Source of the DNA: Alopecurus myosuroides
Lineage: Eukaryota > Streptophyta > Magnoliopsida > Poales > Poaceae
Reading direction: 5' to 3'
DNA: 64,000 bases
Assembly (NCBI GenBank): GCA_028641055.1
Contig: CM054062.1
Coordinates: 136,628,682 to 136,692,681, forward strand
The notes beneath the pieces are model-generated. The model made no database searches and was not told the origin of the DNA. It worked only from the letters and a program-made list of their open reading frames with translations. The stretch's first letter is position 1. Every line of letters begins with the position of its first letter. The position numbers were made by a program, and so were the translations under genes. Of the stretch, positions 35,061-45,731 are shown piece by piece.

Positions 35061-36832
35061 AACCTCTCTCACGTAAAGATAGGTAGAGAGAACTTCTATA
35101 GATCGTTGATTCTTCACAACAATTTTCTTGTGTTGACCTTGGCATGTGTAGCCTCTTGTCTTGATTGTTCACCTTCCACTGTCTTGCATAATGATCTAAT
35201 ACTATGACTGTTATTATGATCCTATTTTGTTACTATACCTTCCTAATGGTTTCACAAAGAACACGTGGCCTTTCCACCATATAGTGGATACCAAGTTTTG
35301 TTCTCCGATAATAGGTATGGTTTCCTACCTCTCACAACTTTCCGAAGAACATTTGGTACATCCACCAGGTGATGAATAACCAATGAGATTCTTCCGGTAC
35401 ACTGGATATTGTCTATGGTTAGGATTCCATTTGGTTCGGTCTAATGGTCTCAAGAGAAAGATTTCTCAAAGAAACTTGTACAACATAGTGTACATTGATT
35501 TAGACTCATGTATTTAGTGAAAATATCTTCGAGTTTACTCGAGTTTTAATTTTTTTTTCCTACAGATGACTATAACCTATACCACTGGTTAGTTACTATG
35601 GTCTTTCTACGTCTTTGGGTTTTGACTTCTACATGGTGACTCTATGATCAGATTTCTCAACTTCTACCTATTTCCTTCTAGGATATAACTACTCATATTA
35701 TTTTCTTGGCATCACTTGTGGTATATCTCCATGTGTTGATGAAGTATATCACCAACTCCAAACAAGATGTGGAATGTGGTCCATTCCCATCCGTGGCTTT
35801 ATTGATTTCTGCCTTCTTGACTTCATGGACTTCCAGAGCTTTGGTAGATGCTTCCATCTGCTGATAACTCAGACCGCTCTCATTCTAATCCTATACCCTC
35901 TAGACCAGTAACATCAAGATAGAACTCAATGTTTGCACATGCATTTGCACATCAAGTTCCAACTTCATGTACAGATCTAGTCAATCAAAGATCCAAATAA
36001 GATGCAATAAATCCCAAATGCAGTTATCACTCATGCATCAAAAGGCCGTGAAATAAAAGTACTTAGAGTAAAACATCTCAAGTACCAAGGCTCTTAAATG
36101 CTATACACTACAAATAGGTATATATTACCTTGTAATCCTATTCTACACAACCACTCTTTGCCCATGTAATTACTCCAATTGCATGCCTTACTGCAATGGA
36201 ATAAACCAAGACAAATTGATCCTATAGTAGTTGTTGTCTAACTTGGTTCCATATAAGACTAAGTACTATGTCAGTTGAAGTACTTCATCTTGTTTATGAT
36301 AAACTTCTCATGGCATCTGCTGATCCTTCATGTTATTGGCCACATCGTAGTAATGTAGCTTCCATCAATGCTTATGCCTTCTCCTATTTCTATACTACAT
36401 TATGATGATTCACCAGTAGACTTGATAACTAAGGATATGATGTATACCCCATAGTTACCATGGTCTAATGTCTCTTCATGATTCTCAAACATCCCTAATT
36501 GTTGGCTCCTATACTTATTCTATACCATGTTCTACTCCATCCTATACATTCATAGAATGGGGTAATCATTAATTTGACTTAATCATCTCTGACTATGTCA
36601 GAACTCTTTTTCTCATTGAATACATGCTAGACCTCTAACTATTCATAGGTATAAAGAAAATAGATAAGTAGATTTACTCAAGTTTAGTAAGAAATTTTAT
36701 ACCAGTATGATCGTATCATTCTCAAGTGGATGATCATCATAGTTGTAGGAAATGTGGTTTAGATAAGATGGCTTCCTATAATCTTTACCAACCTACAGAT
36801 CTCCTCAAAGGTTTTAAACCTAAGGTCGCTTC

Positions 36833-36844
36833 GCTCTGATACCA
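36833..36844 (-). other. Primer binding site of the non-autonomous element (initiator Met tRNA type)
   Basis: Minus strand TGGTATCAGAGC, two bases inside the 5' LTR end (CACCACA). It proves element orientation. Confidence 0.92.
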
Positions 36845-36846
36845 TC

Positions 36847-39800
36847 TGTGGTGACCCAGCACACCACTGCATGTGTAGTGCGCAAGTCGGTGACATAAAA
36901 CTCACAGAAGGACTTATCCGTGAATATTACATCTCTCAGAGTAGTACAACAGAAACATAGCAAGACCAGGCAAGCTATAGGATACAAACATCATTACAAA
37001 ATCTTGGGAATCTCATTGATGAATCAAGAAGATCTCCTGCAAATAAAACATCAGAAGAAGCAATTCGAAGATCCAAGCTGGAGAAGAACTCTAGCTCAGA
37101 ACTAATCCACTACGGCTGATGTCAGCCCTAATCTATGGCTAGTAATGCTAAGTCCAAGAATGGTTTCTACCTACACCTAGATATCTTGTTCTCCACCAGT
37201 GTTGTTGATGATGATATTCTATCGACTAAGTAGTAGCTCATTCCACGTAGCTCCTTTAGGCAGCGATGGCTTCTCGATGACGACTTCAATAGGCTTCAAC
37301 CCTAAGCAGGGGTCAAACGGGATAGAATGAGTAACGAGCGTTACTCAGCAAGTTCATGATATATAGTGGGTGGTTGATGCACTATCTACAGCTTAAGACT
37401 CGAAAGAGTCATAAGCTAATGCAAGGTTTTGTAAAACTTTCTTCAAGAGGTTACTTTTAATTCTGAAAACTATGCCCGCCAGACCATCACAGGACTAGAA
37501 CTTCATGGAGTTGCCTTTCCTGTAGCGTTCGCAGTTCCTTCCCGGAACAGGGGGTAACATGCCACATCCTTTTACACTCTGCAGAGGTGCGTTACTTTAC
37601 CCATGGACGACCAAGACCATGTTGCACAACCAGGCGATCGTTCCTGTCCACGCCCACTCAGGTGTGGGGCCCGGTAGTTGGTCCAAGCCAAACCGTGCTT
37701 CTCCGCACAACGCATGCCCACCCATTTCTGCCAGCAGGTTGAACGCCTGATTCCACCCCTCACGATGGAGATCTACGCGCCCCTGGCAGACACTCATAGA
37801 CCCGCAGAGTCCGTGGGACGTAAGGGCTCCCACCCATGTGCATGTAGTCTCGCAAGACCTACAGCGTACGTCTCTGGCAGTCCGTTGACATGCGAACGAG
37901 AAAAGTATCACGACTGACTTACTCCCCCCATAGAAGATCCATGGTCAACGCGAATTTACGGCGCACCGAGTTCCGACGGCATTTGTGATTAGTTCCTAGG
38001 GAATACGTTCCCGTGCAGATGGAACCTTCCTTTGACCTATTCATCTTACCATGGTTCCATCCGCCCACCAAACAGAACACTACCACTCGGGTAGTCATTC
38101 AATTAGTCATATTATTATAAAAATAGGATCATGCATTCTTTTGAGAGTAGGTGATAAGACGATAGGGTTTTTGCAATTAGTTTGTTATGAAGTACTGCAA
38201 AGGATATGAACAAGTGATGAACTTGCCTGAGATTGAAATATCAATAATAATCCATGTCTTCGGGGTTCGAGGGTTGCGTGGAAATCCCGAGATCTGAAAG
38301 ATAGCAAAGTAGTCCCGATAAGGGCTACTGGAAAAACTGGCAAAATGCTATTATGCATAATCATGAGATGCATCGATTTAACCCCAAAAATATCCCAAGC
38401 TTCAATGGTAAGCTTTGCTTTATGATAATTCATTTTCATTAGGTTTAGTTGACTTAGAGTTGTTGTATTACTTCTTGTGGGGATGACTTTCATCTCTTAA
38501 AGAGTTGATAATAAGGTTGTATGGGTTTCATAGAGTTTTAGGGTTTTACATTCTTTACTTGGTTATTTAAATATTTCAAAATGTTATGCATTTATGCCTT
38601 AAGTACTTATCACTTTTATTTAAGTAGTAAGGTAATATTACTTTTAATAATAATTCTTAAAGGAAAATAAACAATTTTTATCATGATCTAGAAATAATGC
38701 TTACATAAAATTAAAGTTTTGGAAGACCTAACTATAATGACATAATAAGGTTTTAATAAAATAGTGATCATATTTTATTAAGTCTTGGATTATTTTATGA
38801 CTTAGCAATACTTGGAATATCATTAGAAATCATGAAAAATGGTAGAGTATTTATTTTAAAGTATTTTCAAACTTCACCATAATTATAAAAATAGGTTTGT
38901 TTTATTTTAGGAAAAATCCATTCAAGGATATTAGTTTTACTTTTAAAACTAACTTATTAGAGTTACTTTCTTTTATTAAAACCAAGAATATCCTTTTAAA
39001 ACATTTGTTTACCACTTGGTACAGTTTCCTCAATTTTAATTAGTTGTGAATTCAAAATTTACTTACTAGTGAAATTCTTAGTATTTTGTTTTAAGAACAA
39101 ACAACTCAATGAAATTATAAATAGGTTCATTTGATTAGAAAACAAATATAGCGAAAATCATAATAACACTCCTTTTATAATATCTTTCTGAAAAATGATT
39201 TTTACTCTATCTTAAATTAATGTTTTAGAATGTCTTAAATTTGGATTTTAAAATATCTAAAGATTTATTTGGGAAGCTTTAAAACAAAAGAAAATGAATA
39301 CTTATTTTATTGGGCCAAGTAGCACCCATGTATCTATTAAGCCTAGACGTGTTGGCCTAAGGCCTAGTGAACTTACGTTCACAACACAGCATAGCATACG
39401 TACCTATATGCTGGCCTTCCAGGAAGGCACGCACACACAACTCTCCTCTCGATCCCCTTTCTCACGTCCTCCTCCTCTCACGCGCTTCCGCGCCTCCTCT
39501 ATGATTCCGGCCGCTGCCGGCCGGCTCCATCGCCGCCACTCCCCGGTGCTGCTCCGCCCGAGTTTCCTCTCCTGAATCCCCGCCGCCGAGATGCCGATTT
39601 GCCACCATGTGCTCCAATCGAGCCCGCCTACGGAAGCCTAACCCTAGCCACCATGGCTTCCCTGCTCCGGTCGCTTCTCCACGGCGCCCGCCGCTTTCTC
39701 GCCGGCCTACACCATCCCCAGTTCTCCCTCGAGGTCCAGGTCACCGTCACCGACATCGACGAGCCCCTGGTCGACTGCCTGTTCGATCCCCTTTGCGAGC

Positions 39801-42800
39801 AGAGCCGTCCGCCTCCGGCTACTCCCATGCCCGGTCCGGTGTGGCCTGAACACACGAGGTGGTTCGCCTCCTCCATCTCCCTCGTCTCACCGAGGTCCTC
39901 TACTCTGACTCGCCTCCGACCCGTTGCCCGAGTTTCCCAGGCCAGCGGCAACTCTGCTGCCCCGGTGGTGTATGTGGTGGTCTAGTGGTGATGCGGTGTG
40001 GCTCGACGTAAGTCGATGCGCCGCTGCTGTGGTGCTCCGCGTGCCGCCGCCGCTGTGGTGGTACCGCTGCAGCTCCATCCTCGATGCCGGTGGGACGGTG
40101 CTGTGTCCGCAACCCCGACATCGACTAGGCCGTCTCCACTGCCTCGGCTACAACTGCTCAAGGTGAGCAATTTCTTCTGTGACCGGCTGTGCCGATGAAT
40201 TGTGGTCGTGTTCGTGTGATTAGTCGTGTTGTGCTGCTCTAGTTCATCCAGGAGATGATCTGATGTGAATAGTTAGGTTGTGATGTGTGTTGCTTCTATT
40301 TGGATGATGTATTCATCCAAGCATCTGTGAGTCTTGCGGTAATTTAGCCCTGACGAAACTGAATATACTCTACGGAGGAAAATTCATACGTACTCCTGTT
40401 CAACTTATTGTTGAGTTTCGACAAATAAATTACATATTTTGTTGCTTACATATGTATGATTTACTTCCTGTTTTTATATATATATATATTTATTTATTTT
40501 GTATATCCCCTGACGGTCCTATAAATTTCTTAACATGCTAGGCTAGTCAATTTAAGTGATATGCATGCTTTTGCACACTGTGGTGTCTCCTGTGGTTGTG
40601 TAGTGTGCTCAAATCCATGCATAACATGACCTGGTCATGCTAGTGGAACTGGAACATGGTTTACTTGTCCAAATCATGTGCATACATGATCTGGTATTTG
40701 TGCAAGTGTAAATATGTGAGGTATAGCTGATATACTACAGCTCTTGATCTCCTAGTGCTTAATTTACGCTTATATATGTGTAGGGATGCCCCTGTTTGGA
40801 TGATTTCCTAATTGTTGGCTGTTTGCTGGATCATGTGTTTGGGCTTGTGTGGTGAAACATGACTCTGTCCAACCTTTGGACAGATCTACTGCTGCATATA
40901 TATGTAATAAGAGCATATTATCACTTGCTTTCTTTGTATAGCCGATGATAGGAAATCTTCTTGAGGCTTTTAAATGATTTGATAAAAACAGATATTTACC
41001 AATTGTATCCAAAGCTCAATGATGAACTTGATACCAAATCTGCGAACCAAATAGCACTCTAAACACAAAGATGCTAGGTTTGTTTTCCAGATCTTGTGTC
41101 TAGGGTGTGCACTCCTGGCATCTTGTGTTTGGTGTGATTTTATAGCATTTCTTCGTTTGCTTTATTTTCTGGACAGATTTGGATGTGTAAACTGGTAAGA
41201 ACAGATCCTTGCTTGTTTTCTTGGCCCAGCCTATGATGCAAAGGCTGAGGCACTAGCTATGTATAAGAACATATACTATTGTGGGTTTTCTTGAATTCTC
41301 AATGACGATTTAGGCATAGCAACTCTGTGCATAACTGAGAGAACTCTCTCCCCTCTCACTCCTCTTTTGTCAACTTAAGATGCAAACTTAATATCTAGTG
41401 GCATAGGCTTGTTAACCTGCTGCTGGAGTGATGCTTTGTCTTTTGGAATATGATGAAACCTGCATCTTGTGGATAGCCTCCTCCTCCTAGCTGCTTGACC
41501 TGCCTCCTAATATCTAGTGGTGCAGACGTGTTCTTGAGTTGTTCTAGTTGCTTTGTAAAGAAGCTTTGCTGCTGGAAAAATGTCTGCTGCGATTTCCATG
41601 TGTGAGAAGAAGGTAATGCGGCTGGGATGTGTGCAAGTGCTAGGAATAGTGGATGGTACTGCTATGCCCTGTTTATATAGTGCTCTTGTACTGTTTTGCT
41701 GCTGCTGTATGCTTGACAACACACAACCTGCATGTGTTGTGTGAGCTGCTTGCAGGTGGCCCCCTCCTCTAGTGCAAGAGGACGACTTGGACTTTGGTTC
41801 CCTCATGAGCAAGCTACGGCTGCTCTTGGTCCTTCTTGTTTGACTCCATTATTGGTGCTGCAGGCCCTTGTTCATTTTCCCCTCTGGGCAAAGTTGGTTG
41901 GTCATTATTTTTGGTATATCCAAGTGGCAATTTCTGATTGGTGTTTTGTACCATAGCCCCTGATAATTCTGTGAGTTTATAGAATGGATACTGGAGCTTG
42001 GCTTAGTTAAGGATTGTTGAATACATGTTTAATTTTAACTAGAACTTGTAATTATGACTTGGATTCATATTGACAATCAATGTCAATGTAGAATCACAGG
42101 ATTGATGATTTAGTCTTTATAAGGAGCTAGTGTTTTATTGGTTTGAGTTCAAGTAATATGAAGTTGGATATGTTTGCTTGATTTTCCGACTATCCCTGAT
42201 GCTTAAGGAGATGTCCCCTGGTTATCTTTGAAGAATGCCTCGTTGATGCCTTAGATTGCCTCTCTAATGCTTGAATGTTGGCTTTATAAGATCAAACTGT
42301 TGCCTTTAGGAAATCTGGACTAGTTCCCAGGTTTCCAAAATACTAGCTCCAATAACAACTTGCATCTCCTCCGGAGATGCAAACATTTTAATCCGCAACA
42401 AATTATTTTTGTCTTTGTTATTTTTGTTTGCAGGACATGAAGAATGGGAAGATTTACGTGATCAAGATAAGATAATCAAGATTTAGATTAGAATTTTCTT
42501 TGTTTCTTTTGAAATACTCTTTTCATTAATAAGAGATATGTACATATTCCATAAATGATGTAATATTATTATTCTTTTCATTTCCACTTGTAAAATTTGT
42601 ATTTTGGACACATCTGAGTTGTTATAGTCAAATGGACTTGAACATTTTATTCAAGAATTGTAATGGAGATGATGTATGAATCGATTTGTGAAGATATGAG
42701 CTTATGTATGATGGTAGCAAGTATGGATGGGATGATGTATTTGTGCAAATATGCACCAATTTACATATAACTTGTCAAACTATTGTATTGTGCTCAAAAG

Positions 42801-43266
42801 TGTGGAGAATTGAGACAAGTCATGGAAAACTTCCAATTGCTTTATTAGTCGATTTGAATTGATCAAAGAGGAATGAAATGATGCATTTATGGTGGATAGA
42901 GTCTGATTTGCTCACAAATATATCGATGATGGTTATGGTTGTGTGGTATCCCATATGGAAATAAGTTTAAGGTCACTCCCACAGAATTGAGTTCAAAGAT
43001 CAATACTTCACTTAGGTCATGTCCAAATTTTGAATGACTCAACAATTGACTTCCATTGACCGGCTAGTTGTTTTAAAGATCCTGTCGAAGTTGGACACAC
43101 TCTCGTAGATGACCTAGCTCTAATTCATCAATCAGAGAGCAACTTTGATCACTCTGCTCTGTTTTACCTTTTGCGCCAATTTTTTCCGTATTTTTTAGAT
43201 GCATGCTTTGCAAATGCACATATTACATTTTGATCCTTATAACCTCCCAAACCCTGGGACGTTACA
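36847..43266 (-). repeat. 5' LTR (6,420 bp) of the non-autonomous element
   Basis: Right copy by coordinate, 5' LTR by element direction. It has the same length as the left copy, shifted by 8,243 bases throughout, with only one difference noticed. On minus it starts TGTAACGTCCCAGGGTTTGG at 43266 and ends GGGTCACCACA at 36847. Confidence 0.93.
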
Positions 43267-43271
43267 CCTCC
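43267..43271. repeat. Target-site duplication CCTCC, right copy
   Basis: Matches 28599-28603. Confidence 0.92.
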
Positions 43272-44608
43272 CAAGACCAAGGCATATGTTGAGGAGAAGA
43301 CCAAGTCTAGCTATGGCAAATAAGGGACACAAAAAGTGAGGTCTTGCTTCAATTGTCAAGACAAGCACCATTTCATTGCGGAGTGCCCATATGAGAATAG
43401 AGAACATCATGGTGGCAAGCTTATTCGCAAGGAAAAGTCAAAGGTTGCTTACAGGAAACCTCATTTCAAGAAGAAACCTTTCAACAAGAAATCTCCCACC
43501 AAGTTTGTGCTAGTGACTCAAGAAGAGTATGATTCCGGAAATGGTGAAGAATAAGAAGACACAAGTGAAGTGGCCTCTCTTGCTATTGCATCAACTTCAT
43601 CTTCCTTATCTCTCTTCGAATCCCCCAATGAGAATCTTCCTCAACCCAATGCCAAGTGCTCCATGGCTAAAGCCTCAGAGGTAGCATCTTCTATCATCTC
43701 TAAGACTACAAATGAAATGAATAACATTGCTAGTCATAGTGTAGAAGATGAAATTGGCTCTTTGGAACATTTTATGTCTAACATGCAAGGTGAGACCAAG
43801 AAGTACTTTGATCTCCTCATGAGCCAATCGGGAGAGGCCCATGAAGCTCTTGAGAAGAAATATGAGATTGAAAGGAGAGATGTGGATGAAAAGGCATATC
43901 TCTCTATGACTCTTGAGGAAGAGCTTGAGGGTCGAGTTTCTCTTAAGGAGGAACTTGAAACTATTGAAGAGTCACATAATGAACTTGTTGCTAATATCAC
44001 TAAATAATGTAACATTGCAATTGCTAAATATAAGAAAGCTAAAAAGGATAAGGTTGAGTTTGGGGTTGGTCATGATAAACTAATTGTAGAGTTTGAGAAG
44101 CTCACCAAGGCTCATAAGGCCTTGGAGAGTGAACACTCTACTCTCAAAGAGTCTCATGAACAACTTCAAACTCAACTCAATCAATTCAATGTGCCTAGTA
44201 CCTCTACTTCTTTTTGTGATCATGCAAATATTATTGAGGAGAATGCTAGGTTGAAGGAAGAGCTAGTAAGGCTGAAGGGCAAGAGCCCGTGTGTTGAGAA
44301 GGTGGTGGCTTCTAAGTCACAAGTTGCTCCCAAGCCACAAGTGGTTGCTCCTAAACCACAAGTGGTCAAGCAAAGTCTTGCCTATGTTGCCAAGAATAAT
44401 AATAATAATAAGAAGAAGAACAAGACCAAGCCCACACAAGCAAAGAACAATATTGCTTCAAGTGGTATTGTCATTAGGGACGACACTACTCGTAGCAACC
44501 CCGCGAAAACTAACAATCCACACCATTTCTTATATGTTGATTATTATGGTGTTGTCCAAGCCAAATATGTTGATCCAATTAAAGGTTTCATTGACTATAC
44601 TATTTGGG
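43272..44608 (+). pseudogene. SIRE-like Copia gag, second part with zinc knuckle; element truncated
   Basis: Continues the gag cut at 28603. A CCHC zinc knuckle, CFNCQDKHHFIAEC, is at 43345-43386. A basic stretch (RKPHFKKKPFNKK) and a long acidic coiled-coil tail up to about 44290 follow, then a Pro/Lys/Gln-rich part. Stops at 43321-43323, 43552-43554 and 44005-44007 are all TAA in one frame. The text ends near 44608 (GFIDYTIWG) with no protease, integrase or RT following, so the rest of the Copia element is deleted. The long coiled-coil gag is typical of SIRE-type Copia elements. Confidence 0.83.
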
Positions 44609-45250
44609 GTGCGAGCCAAAATTTTAGTCGTACGCAACCAAACGGATAGCCCGCCTCTATAGCTCGCGGGCCTGGTTGCATGCTACCAAACACGCCATAA
44701 ATGCATCGACGATTTGGAGATGCTCTTAGAGCATGTTCAATCGTAGAGTCAGCAACCGGATATAACAACATTGCATGTCATCTATAGACAAAAATACAAT
44801 AGTTAGCAATAAATCAATGTTACTTTATCAAGATATGAGCTACCTCCCACTCTTACAAGGTGTCTAGCAGCACGTGTTGCAGCTGACTCTTAGATGAGAT
44901 AGTGGTCTCATTCTCTCTACCCTTTCTCCCCATGTCATAACAATAATGTTGTTTTAATTCTTATAGCTCCTGACTGTACCGTCCGTCAACCATCCTCGGA
45001 GTCGATAGAAGATGACACGTAGGACTCAACGAGTTAGTCTAAATTTAGCATGCAAACCGAGGCATAAACTTTCGTATATTGACTCCAGTTTCATAGCCCA
45101 CAACATTGCAGTGAAAACCAGGATTATCACAGCTTGTCGGTTCATACCAGGCGCAAAAAGAGACACGTGATTAACAGCGACAGCGAGCTGCTGCTGCTGT
45201 GCAATGCCAATGTGTACCGGGCTGCGAATTAAACTGGCGACCCGAATCGG
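44609..45250. other. Intergenic region, promoter side of the GAUT gene
   Basis: Lies between the broken Copia element and the GAUT leader. It contains AGAGCATGTTCAATCG near 44728, a start often seen on grass MITEs, but no matching right end was found. No coding sequence. The GAUT promoter should be here; no convincing TATA box was identified. Confidence 0.45.
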
Positions 45251-45329
45251 GGAGGGAAGAAGAGAAATGGAGACGCATGACGCGAAAGGAAAAAACCTTT
45301 CGCTGTCTCCCTTCTTACGTCAGCCGACG

Positions 45330-45731
45330 AAGAACTACTTCCACCTCCCTCCCTCCTCAGATCTCCCTGTCTCTCTCTCTCTCTAAATCCCGCCTTCTCC
45401 TCATCCTCCTACCTCTCGCTCCTCGCATTCTACCTTCCAGATCTCACCAACCTCCTACCAGCCGCCGTTCTTGCCTCGCTCGCCGTCCGAGCTTCTCCAA
45501 GCGGTTGCTGTCGTCTCTGTTCGGGGCGATCCGCCGCCCCCACGGGCCCGCTTGCGGGATGTGCATCTGTTCCTGATCCGTCCGGACCACCGATCCGCCG
45601 TAAAGACGGCGCCTTTCTGGGTGCTCTCGGCACTACCCATGGATGCGCGCCGGCGGTGAGTTCAGCCTGTGGAATTCCTGAGCTGGATTATTGCAGCGAG
45701 AGGTTTTGGGGAAGAGCTTTGCGGCGGTGAG
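45330..45731 (+). other. GAUT 5' leader with CT-rich tract and a 6-codon upstream ORF
   Basis: A (CT)n run at 45368-45385 and C-rich sequence mark a typical grass 5' UTR. An upstream ORF, ATG at 45639 and TGA at 45657-45659 (MDARRR), ends 72 bases before the main start. It could lower translation. The transcription start is not known. Confidence 0.5.

Larger units (their letters stand above)
35024..36846 (-). other. 1,823-bp internal region of the non-autonomous element, no coding capacity
   Basis: No ORF above background and no gag or pol motif in either direction. Recognisable pieces are only the polypurine tract and hairpin next to the left LTR and the primer site next to the right LTR. 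Any packaging signal should lie near the primer-site end. The remaining sequence is unrecognised and AT-rich. Confidence 0.85.
28604..43266 (-). mobile_element. Non-autonomous LTR retrotransposon with giant 6.42-kb LTRs (Tekay-derived LARD-like)
   Basis: Two direct copies of 6,420 bp (28604-35023 and 36847-43266) start TGTGG and end TTACA on the + strand and flank 1,823 bp. The minus-strand primer site at 36833-36844 and the polypurine tract at 35027-35038 fix the orientation: the 5' LTR is the right copy, starting TGTAACGTCCCAGGG. The total is 14,663 bp with a CCTCC target duplication. No gag, protease, RT or integrase is recognisable, so gag-pol must come from elsewhere. The PPT-proximal hairpin and the LTR start match Tekay-type chromoviruses. 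The near-identity of the LTRs points to a very recent insertion. It lies in the gag of the SIRE-like Copia element. Confidence 0.93.

Noticed and set aside
28604..43266. An 8.2-kb tandem segmental duplication
   Set aside because: The repeats end in TG...CA, are flanked by a 5-bp duplication and enclose a primer site and polypurine tract, so they are LTRs of one element.
44728..44960. MITE starting AGAGCATGTTCAATCG
   Set aside because: No matching inverted end or target duplication could be found.
45657..45704. Short intron in the GAUT leader (GTGAGT ... TTGCAG)
   Set aside because: About 45 bases is too short for a plant intron.
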